DNA from: Lishizhenia tianjinensis
Lineage (GTDB): Bacteria > Bacteroidota > Bacteroidia > Flavobacteriales_D > Crocinitomicaceae
Assembly (NCBI GenBank): GCA_943330745.2
Contig: CALQIX020000007.1
Span: 62,001-126,000 of the forward strand
Direction: 5' to 3'
Length of the DNA stretch: 64,000 nt
Shown here: one piece after another, positions 47,737 through 56,707 of the stretch
Layout of the letters: each line of letters opens with the position of its first letter
Position numbering within the stretch: position 1 is the first letter of the stretch
Position numbers and translations under genes: made by a program
The notes under the pieces: model-generated
Databases searched by the model: none
Told to the model about the DNA's origin: nothing
What the model saw: only the letters and a program-made list of their open reading frames with translations

Positions 47737-48738
47737 TTAGAAAACAAATCTTAATCCATATCCTAAATAGTAATTTGGTAGACCTGTCATTTTAAAATCT
47801 TTAACTTTAAAAGAAATATTTTCAATAGGTTCCTTGTTATAAATATTAAATGCTCCAATATTTGAATGAGCCTTTAAAATCAAAGAAACATTTTTATACA
47901 ATCGTATATCTGCCCCAATACCTAATCTAAAGCCTAATCTATATATTGATTGGATAGATCCCAGATTATTGTTAATTCCAGTTTCAGTATAACTTGATAA
48001 ATTTAAACCTCCTTGACCTCTAAATTTCACTCTGTTTGAAACAGAAATTTCTTTCATTAAGCCTAAAGCCAAAGATCCAAAGCCAACACTTGAACCTGAG
48101 GTAGAATTTAATGATCCAGTTGAATCTTCAAAATTCATTGTGAAACTAGGATTCGCATTATTGTAATTCTCCGCTGCAAAATAGATTCTTGCCTTTTCAT
48201 TTTTCATTAAAAAATCTACTTGAATCCCTTGCTGACCTTTTGTTCCTAAATTAATCTCAACTCCAACAGTTGGAGAGCCTTCATCAATTGAGTTTACATA
48301 ATTTACTCTTTCAACAGGATTCATCAAAGTTTGATATTGTTGTATTGATTTCGGTAAAGAATCTACTTGAGTAATTTTAGAATACTTAGCGGGTAAACCA
48401 GTTAGTTTAATTTGAATTTCCTTGGTTTTGCCATTTATATCAGTATAAGTATTTGTGTAGATAGGATCAACTATAAAATCACAATTGTGAGTTTCTAAAA
48501 ATAATTGCTTTGCATTTGCCTTTCGATCAGAATCGGAAATATTAATTTTTGCAGCATAGGTAATTTCCTTGCGTACATTATCAACAGATAAATCTGCAAG
48601 CAATGGTCGAGAAACCATTCCATTTACATTTTGATTCATTACCGGGTTTTTCGAATCGGTAATTTTTGTAATTTTTTTTGTGTTTGCGCATGATGATAAA
48701 ATCACTACGCCTAATCCAAATAATAGAATTTTCTTCAT
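47737..48738 (-). CDS. Putative outer-membrane barrel-like lipoprotein
   Basis: The 333-residue protein has a lipoprotein signal with lipobox ILSSC (Cys17). Its C-terminal half (about 180-333) has alternating hydrophobic strands such as VGFGSLALGLMKEIS and YRLGFRLGIGADIRLYKNVS, and it ends in YYLGYGLRFVF. A terminal aromatic is typical of outer-membrane barrels. A lipid anchor combined with a barrel is unusual but seen in Bacteroidota. The role is unknown. It is a single-gene unit. Confidence 0.65.
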   Translation of the reverse strand: MKKILLFGLGVVILSSCANTKKITKITDSKNPVMNQNVNGMVSRPLLADLSVDNVRKEITYAAKINISDSDRKANAKQLFLETHNCDFIVDPIYTNTYTDINGKTKEIQIKLTGLPAKYSKITQVDSLPKSIQQYQTLMNPVERVNYVNSIDEGSPTVGVEINLGTKGQQGIQVDFLMKNEKARIYFAAENYNNANPSFTMNFEDSTGSLNSTSGSSVGFGSLALGLMKEISVSNRVKFRGQGGLNLSSYTETGINNNLGSIQSIYRLGFRLGIGADIRLYKNVSLILKAHSNIGAFNIYNKEPIENISFKVKDFKMTGLPNYYLGYGLRFVF

Positions 48739-48905
48739 AAATTATAACTAATTGTATTTTTTCCTACTCTTTTAAGGTTTTTCGGAATTCACCAAATCAA
48801 AATTACACAGCATTGTTTGTTTATTGTTTTAAATGAAAGTATTTTTATTCACAATTTGATGTTTAGTTTCAAAATGTGCTAATAAATAATTAATTTGGTG
48901 AACAC

Positions 48906-50018
48906 ATGTCAGGCATCTATATCCATATTCCGTTTTGTTCTAAAAAATGCTCCTACTGTGATTTTCATTTTTCGACATCCTTTGCTGGTTATCGTGATAA
49001 AATGATTGGTTCAATTCAACAAGAGTTAGAAACTCGATTAGCTGATTTAAAAGATGATGCACCTAACACACTCTATTTTGGTGGTGGAACACCTAGTTTA
49101 TTGACAGAAAGCGAGCTTCAATTACTTTGCGAAACAGTTAATGGAATCAAACCACTGATTGAATTTGAGGAAATTACGCTTGAAGCAAATCCTGAAGATA
49201 TCACGGAGTTGGCTATCGCAGGATGGAAAAGATGTGGCGTGAATCGCTTGAGTATTGGAATTCAATCATTTAATCCGGAAGATTTGTCATGGATGAATCG
49301 TGCTCATACTGTGGAGCAAAGTAGAAATGCAGTGAAACTGGTGCAAAATAATGAATTTGAGAATTTAACTATTGATCTCATGTATGGTTTACCAAATATG
49401 ACCATTTCGCAGTGGAAGGACCATATTCAAGAAGTTTTGAGTTGGAATGTTCCTCATATTTCATCCTATTGTCTAACGATTGAAAACGGAACATTACTTG
49501 AAAAAAAAGTGCGATCGGGGGAGATAATTCAACCACAGGACGATGAAGCTATCGCACAATTTGAAATATTGATTGAATTATTGGAAGCTGCCGGTTATGA
49601 TCATTATGAGATATCCAATTTTGCAAAAAAAGGACAACGATCTAAGCATAATTCTTCATATTGGACCGGAGATTCTTATATCGGAATTGGTCCTTCAGCT
49701 CATTCCTTTGATGGAAAAAAGCGCAGGTGGAACGTGTCAAACAATTCCCTTTATATGAAACGCCAAGACTGGTTTGAGGATGAGGTATTAACGAAGCAAG
49801 AACATTGGAACGAATATTTTTTGACTCGATTGAGAACCGCTGAAGGTGTTTCACTTACTTTTTTAACCAAGCAATTTGAACTCACAGACGAATTTTTCGC
49901 AACGAAAAAGAAATTTATTGAGGCCAATTGGTTGCAAGAAACGAATGAATATCTGTTTCTTACGCCATCCGGTAAATTGAGGGCGGATTATATTGCATCT
50001 GAATTTTTTAGGGTGTAA
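48906..50018 (+). CDS. hemW: Radical SAM heme chaperone HemW
   Basis: The 370-residue protein has the radical SAM cluster motif as Cys11, Cys15 and Cys18 (PFCSKKCSYCDFHF), then LYFGGGTPSLL near residue 57, EITLEANPE near 94 and GIQSFNPEDL near 117. A C-terminal HemN-type domain follows. HemW binds heme and hands it to respiratory enzymes. It lacks the longer N-terminal extension of true HemN coproporphyrinogen dehydrogenases. Its stop is 35 bases before the recF ATG. Confidence 0.92.
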   Translation: MSGIYIHIPFCSKKCSYCDFHFSTSFAGYRDKMIGSIQQELETRLADLKDDAPNTLYFGGGTPSLLTESELQLLCETVNGIKPLIEFEEITLEANPEDITELAIAGWKRCGVNRLSIGIQSFNPEDLSWMNRAHTVEQSRNAVKLVQNNEFENLTIDLMYGLPNMTISQWKDHIQEVLSWNVPHISSYCLTIENGTLLEKKVRSGEIIQPQDDEAIAQFEILIELLEAAGYDHYEISNFAKKGQRSKHNSSYWTGDSYIGIGPSAHSFDGKKRRWNVSNNSLYMKRQDWFEDEVLTKQEHWNEYFLTRLRTAEGVSLTFLTKQFELTDEFFATKKKFIEANWLQETNEYLFLTPSGKLRADYIASEFFRV

Positions 50019-50042
50019 TGTTCACTGAGTAATTGCAAACCG

Positions 50043-50050
50043 TACCTTTG
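50043..50050 (+). promoter_or_regulatory. -7 promoter box (TACCTTTG) abutting recF
   Basis: An exact TAnnTTTG match ends 3 bases before the recF ATG at 50054, predicting a leaderless or near-leaderless transcript. Confidence 0.5.
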
Positions 50051-50053
50051 TTT

Positions 50054-51169
50054 ATGCACATTTCCCACTTGCATTTAGTGAATTTTAAAAATTACGAGGA
50101 AGCTGATATTTCCTTGGTGGATGGAATTAATGGATTTGTTGGTCCCAATGGTTCGGGTAAAACAAATGTTTTAGATGCTATCTATTATTTGAGCATGTGC
50201 AAATCTTATCTTAATGTAATGGATCGTCAGAATATTCGATTCAACGAACATTTTTTTTCCATCATGGGAGATTGGGTTAAGGAGGATCAACTTGCTCAAA
50301 TTCATTGTGCGGTTAAGCTAAATGCGAAGAAAGTTTTCCGTAAAAATAAAAAAGAGTACGATAAATTAGCAGACCATATCGGGCAATACCCTGTCGTGAT
50401 GATTTCACCTTATGATCGTGATTTAATTGCCGAAGGTAGTGAATTACGCCGTCGGTGGATGGATGGAATTTTGAGTCAGTTGGACCGAGAGTACTTGGAT
50501 CAAATTCAGCGGTATTCCAAAGTCTTGGATCAACGAAATGCTCTTCTGAAAAACATGCACGAGCATCGGTTATTTGATAAAGAGTCAATTGAGCCATGGA
50601 ATGTTCAGTTAGCAGCATTAGGAACCGAAATACATGGAAAAAGGTCTGTTTTTGTAGAACAATTTATTCCGTATTTCCAACAGTTTTATGAAAACATAAG
50701 TTCTGGAAGTGAAAAAGTGGCGTTTACTTACAAATCTCAATTGGAGGAGGGCAACATGCTAGAGTTACTCGTTCAATCCGAACGAAGGGACGCGATTACT
50801 CAGTACACGCATGTTGGAACACACAAAGACGATTTGCTTTTTACGATTAATGACCATCCCGTAAAAAAATTCGGTTCACAAGGACAACAAAAATCCTATA
50901 TAATTGCTCTTCGATTGGCACAATACGAATGGCTAAAGAACCACCTCAACATGAAGCCTGTTTTATTACTGGATGATATTTTTGATAAACTAGACGCATT
51001 ACGTGTTGCTAAATTGTTGGAATTGGTATCGAATAATTATTTCGGTCAAGTAGTCGTTACTGATACGGATGAAGAACGTTTGGCGCGGATATTAAATGAA
51101 TTACCGATTCAAAAAAAGTTGTATCGGGTTAATTTTGGTAGTGTTTCTGAACCTGAAAAAGTAATCTAA
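50054..51169 (+). CDS. recF: DNA replication/repair protein RecF
   Basis: This SMC-like ATPase of about 371 residues starts at the ATG at 50054. The in-frame TTG at 50033 would add residues and lies upstream of the promoter box. The start HISHLHLVNFKNYEEADI and Walker A GPNGSGKTNVLDAIYYL are typical, with a signature region FGSQGQQKSYIIALRLAQYE and Walker B VLLLDDIFDKLD. RecF loads RecA at gaps with RecO and RecR. It overlaps the DciA-like gene by one base. Confidence 0.96.
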   Translation: MHISHLHLVNFKNYEEADISLVDGINGFVGPNGSGKTNVLDAIYYLSMCKSYLNVMDRQNIRFNEHFFSIMGDWVKEDQLAQIHCAVKLNAKKVFRKNKKEYDKLADHIGQYPVVMISPYDRDLIAEGSELRRRWMDGILSQLDREYLDQIQRYSKVLDQRNALLKNMHEHRLFDKESIEPWNVQLAALGTEIHGKRSVFVEQFIPYFQQFYENISSGSEKVAFTYKSQLEEGNMLELLVQSERRDAITQYTHVGTHKDDLLFTINDHPVKKFGSQGQQKSYIIALRLAQYEWLKNHLNMKPVLLLDDIFDKLDALRVAKLLELVSNNYFGQVVVTDTDEERLARILNELPIQKKLYRVNFGSVSEPEKVI

Positions 51170-51477
51170 TGAGCAACAATGATTTTTTGAGAGATTCAGA
51201 TGACAAACCATTGAATGAGCTGGTGGATAAAATCATGCGTGCTTATGGATTAGAAAAACGTATGAAAGAAATGGATATTTTGAAAGGTTGGCCCGAAATG
51301 ATGGGAATTGCCGTATCCAATCGAACAACCAAACTATACATTTCAAATCGCACTTTATACATCACAATGGATTCATCGGTTATGCGTGAAGAATTAAGAA
51401 ATGGAAAACAAATTATAATTGAGCGCGTTAATCAATTTGCTGGATCAAAGATTATTGATGATGTATGGTTTCAATAA
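51169..51477 (+). CDS. DciA-like DUF721 protein
   Basis: This 102-residue protein resembles the DUF721/DciA family: a KH-like fold with WPEMMGIAVSNRTTKLYISN and the strand TLYITMDSSVMREELR. DciA is the ancestral replicative helicase loader. Adjacency to recF (1-base overlap) is common across bacteria and supports a DNA replication role. No ATPase motif is present, as expected for the family. Confidence 0.85.
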   Translation: MSNNDFLRDSDDKPLNELVDKIMRAYGLEKRMKEMDILKGWPEMMGIAVSNRTTKLYISNRTLYITMDSSVMREELRNGKQIIIERVNQFAGSKIIDDVWFQ

Positions 51478-51479
51478 TG

Positions 51480-52088
51480 CTAAAAAACTATTCGCTCAAA
51501 GGAAAGATTTTTTGCTCGAATAATTTTAACAACTTCAGGTAATAATATTTTTAGCCGTTCAAAACTTTTGGGGTTGTCATGAAATACTAAAATGTCTCCA
51601 CCTTTGATGTTTTGCGCTGAATTCAGAATAACTTCTATTGGCACGGTAGAATCATAATCGTAGGATAACCAACTCCACATGATTACTTTAAATTGGGAAG
51701 AAATGTTGCATCCTTTCCAAAACGGTAAACGCCCGTATGGAGGCCGGAATAAGTTGCTGCCAATAAGTTGATCTGCTTCTTGAATTGAACTGGTGTAAGC
51801 GTTGATAGAAACAGAATTACCACGTTCATGATGCATGGTATGATTACCAATTGCGTGTCCTGATCTTCTTACGTTTTCAAAAATGGATGTGTGTTTCAAT
51901 ACATTATTTCCCACACAAAAAAATGTAGCGTAAATCCCCTCTCTTTCTAAGAATTGTAAAATCCAATCGGTTATTTCAGGCTGAGGGCCGTCATCAAACG
52001 TTAAAAATACTGATGTTTTAGAATCCATTTTCCATATTCTCCTCGGAAAAACCCAAGGAATGAAAAATGGAATTCTAAAGGGTGTCAT
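51480..52088 (-). CDS. Polysaccharide deacetylase (NodB homology domain)
   Basis: The 202-residue protein carries the CE4 motifs: TFDDGPQPE near residue 29 (catalytic base and metal aspartates), GNHTMHHE near 81 (metal histidines), and RPPYGRL near 116. It removes acetyl groups from N-acetylated sugars such as chitin-like or peptidoglycan chains. A hydrophobic N-terminus (FRIPFFIPWVFPRRIW) might be a weak membrane anchor; no cleavable signal is obvious. It lies 3 bases after the DUF2723 gene. Confidence 0.88.
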   Translation of the reverse strand: MTPFRIPFFIPWVFPRRIWKMDSKTSVFLTFDDGPQPEITDWILQFLEREGIYATFFCVGNNVLKHTSIFENVRRSGHAIGNHTMHHERGNSVSINAYTSSIQEADQLIGSNLFRPPYGRLPFWKGCNISSQFKVIMWSWLSYDYDSTVPIEVILNSAQNIKGGDILVFHDNPKSFERLKILLPEVVKIIRAKNLSFERIVF

Positions 52089-52091
52089 TCA

Positions 52092-55000
52092 TTATTTCTT
52101 TTTGATTGAATCTGTTTTCACTTTGGCAGCATTCATCATTTGACGCATCATGGCAGTATCCATTTTTTCTTGTCCAGTCATATCCGCTTTTGGCGCAGTT
52201 CCTTTTAACTTGTTGAAGTGGATTCCAATTAATTCAACATATAAATCAAATTCAGATTTTGTGTTTTCTAATTGTTTGATTTCTTCACTCATTCTTTTGA
52301 AATCATTACCATACCACTTGTCGATTTTACTCGTAGTATAGGTTGCTAATTCACCTTTTGGATTGTATTTTTTGGATGCTTCTTGCACTTTGAAAAAAGC
52401 AGCTAAATTCGCATAAAAATCTTCAGCATTTTCTGCTGCACCAATAAATCGAATATCACTACTCACAAAATAGTGAACAACACTTTCAACTTGTTGGGCT
52501 ATTTGCTTGCCGTATTTTTCCGCAGATTTAGTATCTCCTGCTTGATAAAATAATTCGATATAATCTTGAATTACTCCATCTTGGTAACTTTGTCTTTCTC
52601 TATCTCCATCTTTATAGGATTCCCTGCTCGGATTTGGTTCGCCGCCATCAATCACTGTAGTTAATGGCATTACTTCCAATGAGCGATTTAATAAATTTTT
52701 CGCTTTGTCCTTATACCCTTGTATCCGTGTTTTGGCAGATGCTTGTCCATCCAGCAAGAATTTTGCTTTTGTTTCCTCTCCACTTCTACGATAATATTCG
52801 GCAGATTCAGTTGGGTTTTTATAAAATGCTTCCTCTTCTTCTACCAAAGTCAAATAGTGTTGAGCTAAGGCCATAAACTGGAAACGATATTGAGATGTAT
52901 GCCTTCTGGCGTAATAATCAGTTAAAACAGAAGGACTACTCATGTTGCCAAAATCGTATTTTTTCATCATATTGGCATACATTACCTCATCGTCAAAACG
53001 GTTTCTTCTATCATTCACTGGAGTAAAGACATAGGCAACACCATTCTGCTTAATATAACCTGATTTATTTAAGGCCATCGCCACATCAGAACCACCTGGA
53101 CTGGAGAAGAAAATACCACGTTTCCACTCATTATTCGCCATGATATCGAGCATCATTACTTGTTCTCTAGTTAATCCTTGTTCATCAAATTGGAATTTGA
53201 TTTCTTTAAAACAACTTCCTTTCTGAGCAGCGGTAATAATTCCTGATTTAACTGCGTTTTCAGCATTTACAGGAAGAACAAATCCGGAAGACGGAAAAAC
53301 ACGTAATTTTCTTTGTCCTTCATAAACCACTTGGTTTTCATCATTGCGAACAAATTCCATTGCGGTAGTTAAATTCGTATAATCCCATGGTTTTTCATAG
53401 TTATCAAATTCTTTCTGAAGTTGTTTCATTAGCTCTTCAGTTCCTTTGAATTGGCTATTACTCATTCCTTGAATTAACTCTAAGGTACCGTAGGTTTTCA
53501 TAAATGCATCATTCACAAGATTCGTTGAATCTAAAGTCATAAACTTCGCTTTTACCTTGTTCAATAGCGCTTGATTTTCGCCTTCAGCAGTAATTACATT
53601 AATTATTGGTTGAATATTATTTAGGAATCTTTTTGTGCTAATTAACGCTTCATTTGGCATTTGTTTAACACGAAGCCCAATGATTTTTTTCAAATTTGCA
53701 TCGCCCACATTCATATTAGCAAGGGACAATAAACTTGAAAATAAAACTTGATCTGTGTTTCCGGCGTACATTAATATTTGGTCTTCTCTGAACTTGATTG
53801 GCAACGGATCTGAGTTATATGCCTTCATTTTCATTTGCTCAGTATACCAATCGGTTTGCATTAATGATAGGTTACACACCCGCACATCTGTTTTCATGCC
53901 TTCAACTTCCTGCATGTACCAAAGTGGGAACGTATCATTATCGCCATTTGTAAACAGGATAGAGTTTTGAGAACAAGAATTTAAATAATTTGAGGCTAAT
54001 TCATGGGCAGAAGTTTTTCCACTTCTATCGTGATCATCCCAGCCCTGCATTCCCATAATAAATGGTGCAGTAAGACCAATCACAGTGGCTAAAATTGCTC
54101 CTGAGTTTTCGTTTGGAATAATTTTCTTAATGAAACTCATGATAAACATCAACCCAAGTCCGCCAGCAGAAACAATTAACCACGTATAGGCAGAGGATAA
54201 ACCACTATCTCCTTTGGTATCAATAACTGCAAAAACTATGAATCCACCTAAAAATGCATAAACAAGGCGCAGATATTCCTTCATAACAAATCGTTTGAAG
54301 GTGTCATACAATGCATAAACACTGATACCAATCCAAAACGCAAAGAAATAGAATGATCCAGCATAGGCATAATCTCGTTCACGAGGCTCAAAAGGTTTTT
54401 GATTTAGATAAACAACGATGGCTAAACCCGTAAAAATAAATGCTAAAAACAATACAAAAGCATCTTTTGGCGCTTTGTAAAAATGAAAAAATAGTCCCAA
54501 AATTCCGAGAATCAATGGAATTAAAAAGAACTTATTATTGGATTTATTTTCTTTGGTGTAGTAAGGTGCATTTTCCTGACTTCCCAAGCGCATTTCATCA
54601 ATGAACGAGAATCCGCTCAACCAATTTCCGCGCATGGCATCTCCATGACCTTGAATGTCGTTTTGTCGACCTGCAAAATTCCACATGAAATAGCGGACAT
54701 ACATCCAATTTACCTGATAATTCAAGAAATAGGAAATGTTTTCTCCCATGGTTGGTAAGCGCTGCCCATCTTTTCCGATAGCAGTTCCTTCATCTGATGT
54801 TTCATCATAACCTGACCATCGTTTGTAGCCATCTATACGCTGTTGTTCTTGATTCCAATACATCCGTGGAAAGAACGTTGCTTGATCTCCTGAATAGGTT
54901 GCAACACTTTTCTCACGAACAGATGAATTACTTTCAAAGTATTTTTCTTGAACTTCTCCCCCTTCTTTGGAGGCAAAAGCTTGCGCATCTGCTTCATTTT

Positions 55001-56180
55001 TAAATGCTTTGATTTCCAAATCACCTTTAGAAACAACAAAACGGCGCAGGTAAAACGGAGATAAACTTTTAAATTCGTCTCCATCATTTTCTACAGAATT
55101 CCAATGTTGTCCATAAATTAAAGGTGCTGATCCATACTGTTCTCTTTTTAAGTAGGCATGCAACGTAACCAGATTTTCAGGATCATTTTCATCTAAAGGT
55201 GTATTGGCGTTTGAGCGAATAACGATTACTGCGAAGGAGCCATAGCCGATTAATAAAACTATTAATCCCATCACTGCATTGTAGATAATGTATTTTTTCT
55301 TTTTACGCGCTATTCGAATAGCAATAACACAAACTAAAAGCAGTAGAATAAAGAAGAAAATAGTACCTGAGAAAAAAGGAAGTCCAAATGAGTTTACAAA
55401 AGCAACTTCAAATGCTGAAGCCATTGAAATAGACCCAGGGATGATTCCTTCTTGAATAAAACCGAGAACTAATACAGAAATTAGTGCTGTATACATGAGT
55501 CCTTTGGGAGTGATATTCGGTTGATACCTGAAGTACAAGATAAATCCAATTGCCGGAACAACTAATATTCCTAATAAATGGACCCCAACGGCAAGTCCAA
55601 GAAGGAACATAATCAAGATTAACCACCTTGCTTGCCCCTCATCAGAGAGTTTTCGGTTGTCTTTGATTAAAGCCATCTCTTCGTCCCACTTCAGCGCAGC
55701 CCAAAAAATGATTGCCGTGAAAAGAGATGCCATCGCATACACTTCCCCTTCAACTGCCGAAAACCAGAAAGATTCAGAGAACGTGTAGGCTAATGAACCG
55801 ACAACAGCACTACCAAATATGGCAATTTGATCGCCCATTGACAGTTCTTCTTTTTTCATTAGCACCATTTTTTTAATCAAAATAGTGAGTGACCAAAACA
55901 TGAATAAAATGGTGAAAGAGCTTGAAAGGGCAGATAGACGGTTAATCCATACCGCAACATCAGTTGGATCAGCGAAGAACGTAAACATTCGTCCAATTAC
56001 CATGAACAAAGGCGCGCCAGGAGGGTGACCAACTTCTAGTTTATACGCAGCCGTAATATATTCGCCACAATCCCATAAACTCACGGTGTCTTCAAGAGTA
56101 ATGAAATATACAGCGGTTGCTATTAGAAAAACAAGCCATCCTAGAATTGTATTGGTTTTTTTATAATTCGTCATTGACAT
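52092..56180 (-). CDS. DUF2723 family membrane protein, putative GT-C glycosyltransferase
   Basis: The 1362-residue protein starts with a run of about ten membrane helices. An acidic loop DCGEYITAAYKLEVGHPPG near residue 37 is typical of GT-C lipid-linked sugar transferases. A second hydrophobic block (about 560-700) precedes a large soluble C-terminal half with TPR-like helices at the end. Family members are annotated as DUF2723, related to protein O-mannosyltransferases. The link to the deacetylase 3 bases downstream hints at glycan work. The start may be Met1 or Met3. Confidence 0.88.
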   Translation of the reverse strand: MSMTNYKKTNTILGWLVFLIATAVYFITLEDTVSLWDCGEYITAAYKLEVGHPPGAPLFMVIGRMFTFFADPTDVAVWINRLSALSSSFTILFMFWSLTILIKKMVLMKKEELSMGDQIAIFGSAVVGSLAYTFSESFWFSAVEGEVYAMASLFTAIIFWAALKWDEEMALIKDNRKLSDEGQARWLILIMFLLGLAVGVHLLGILVVPAIGFILYFRYQPNITPKGLMYTALISVLVLGFIQEGIIPGSISMASAFEVAFVNSFGLPFFSGTIFFFILLLLVCVIAIRIARKKKKYIIYNAVMGLIVLLIGYGSFAVIVIRSNANTPLDENDPENLVTLHAYLKREQYGSAPLIYGQHWNSVENDGDEFKSLSPFYLRRFVVSKGDLEIKAFKNEADAQAFASKEGGEVQEKYFESNSSVREKSVATYSGDQATFFPRMYWNQEQQRIDGYKRWSGYDETSDEGTAIGKDGQRLPTMGENISYFLNYQVNWMYVRYFMWNFAGRQNDIQGHGDAMRGNWLSGFSFIDEMRLGSQENAPYYTKENKSNNKFFLIPLILGILGLFFHFYKAPKDAFVLFLAFIFTGLAIVVYLNQKPFEPRERDYAYAGSFYFFAFWIGISVYALYDTFKRFVMKEYLRLVYAFLGGFIVFAVIDTKGDSGLSSAYTWLIVSAGGLGLMFIMSFIKKIIPNENSGAILATVIGLTAPFIMGMQGWDDHDRSGKTSAHELASNYLNSCSQNSILFTNGDNDTFPLWYMQEVEGMKTDVRVCNLSLMQTDWYTEQMKMKAYNSDPLPIKFREDQILMYAGNTDQVLFSSLLSLANMNVGDANLKKIIGLRVKQMPNEALISTKRFLNNIQPIINVITAEGENQALLNKVKAKFMTLDSTNLVNDAFMKTYGTLELIQGMSNSQFKGTEELMKQLQKEFDNYEKPWDYTNLTTAMEFVRNDENQVVYEGQRKLRVFPSSGFVLPVNAENAVKSGIITAAQKGSCFKEIKFQFDEQGLTREQVMMLDIMANNEWKRGIFFSSPGGSDVAMALNKSGYIKQNGVAYVFTPVNDRRNRFDDEVMYANMMKKYDFGNMSSPSVLTDYYARRHTSQYRFQFMALAQHYLTLVEEEEAFYKNPTESAEYYRRSGEETKAKFLLDGQASAKTRIQGYKDKAKNLLNRSLEVMPLTTVIDGGEPNPSRESYKDGDRERQSYQDGVIQDYIELFYQAGDTKSAEKYGKQIAQQVESVVHYFVSSDIRFIGAAENAEDFYANLAAFFKVQEASKKYNPKGELATYTTSKIDKWYGNDFKRMSEEIKQLENTKSEFDLYVELIGIHFNKLKGTAPKADMTGQEKMDTAMMRQMMNAAKVKTDSIKKK

Positions 56181-56328
56181 TCAATTTTGTAAGTTGCGAA
56201 TATAATAAATACTTAGTTTGAATGTGTTAGTTGATTGCAAAACCCACTACAAAAAGTGGATAAAAATGAGATCCGAAGAAAGAAATTTATTTTTTTTCAT
56301 TTTTTTTCGGAATTTCGAAAGAAGTTTA

Positions 56329-56336
56329 TAAATTTG
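56329..56336 (+). promoter_or_regulatory. -7 promoter box (TAAATTTG) of tRNA-Gln
   Basis: An exact TAnnTTTG match that ends 10 bases before the tRNA 5' end. No TTG is seen at the usual -33 position. Confidence 0.5.
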
Positions 56337-56346
56337 CACCCCGTAA

Positions 56347-56419
56347 TGGCCCATGGTGTAACTGGCAACACGTCTGTTTTTGGTACAGAAGAGTCTAGGT
56401 TCGAGCCCTAGTGGGCCAA
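56347..56419 (+). tRNA. tRNA-Gln (anticodon TTG)
   Basis: A complete cloverleaf folds by eye. Acceptor TGGCCCA (56347-56353) pairs fully with TGGGCCA (56412-56418). The D arm is GTG/CAC with a GG-containing loop. Anticodon stem TCTGT/ACAGA frames the loop TTTTGGT, with TTG at 56380-56382. The T arm is CTAGG/CCTAG with loop TTCGAGC. Base 56419 is the discriminator; the sequence continues C-A so only part of CCA is encoded. An integrase gene follows closely, so this tRNA is the probable attachment site. Confidence 0.93.
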
Positions 56420-56424
56420 CAAAG

Positions 56425-56448
56425 AAGGAGCGTAACAGCTCCTTTTTT
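56425..56448 (+). terminator. Intrinsic terminator of tRNA-Gln
   Basis: AAGGAGC (56425-56431) pairs with GCTCCTT (56438-56444) over a 6-nt loop, followed by a T run to 56448. Confidence 0.85.
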
Positions 56449-56457
56449 CATTAAATA

Positions 56458-56491
56458 ACACTTATTTTTACCTATTCTCGTAAAAAAGTGT
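56458..56491. repeat. Imperfect 12-bp inverted repeat downstream of tRNA-Gln (possible att core)
   Basis: ACACTT plus TTTTAC (56458-56463, 56466-56471) pair with GTAAAA plus AAGTGT (56480-56485, 56486-56491), with a 2-base bulge and an 8-nt centre. It lies between the tRNA terminator and the integrase gene, where a recombinase core site is expected. Confidence 0.4.
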
Positions 56492-56543
56492 GAAATATCG
56501 AAAAATCAAAAAGTATCTAAAACCAACTAAACAGTAATAAAAT

Positions 56544-56707
56544 TACAACAATTCGAGGACAGAATTTTTGTTGTAGTTTTGTTCACTTTTGGTCTGTATC
56601 CCTTGTTAATTCTACATGCCAGTTGTTTCAATTTTTCCGTTTTACCCATTGATGGGGTCATAATAGTGTGATTTGCAGTGAACAAAAATTCATAGCATGT
56701 ACAACAA
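56544..56707. repeat. Cluster of short direct and inverted repeats before the integrase gene (arm-type sites?)
   Basis: TACAACAA occurs at 56544-56551 and 56700-56707, and inverted as TTGTTGTA at 56568-56575. GAATTTTTGTT (56562-56572) pairs with AACAAAAATTC (56681-56691). TTTTGTTCAC (56577-56586) pairs with GTGAACAAAA (56678-56687). Such arrays fit integrase or excisionase arm sites and autoregulation. The last copy overlaps the first codons of the longest integrase frame. Confidence 0.45.
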
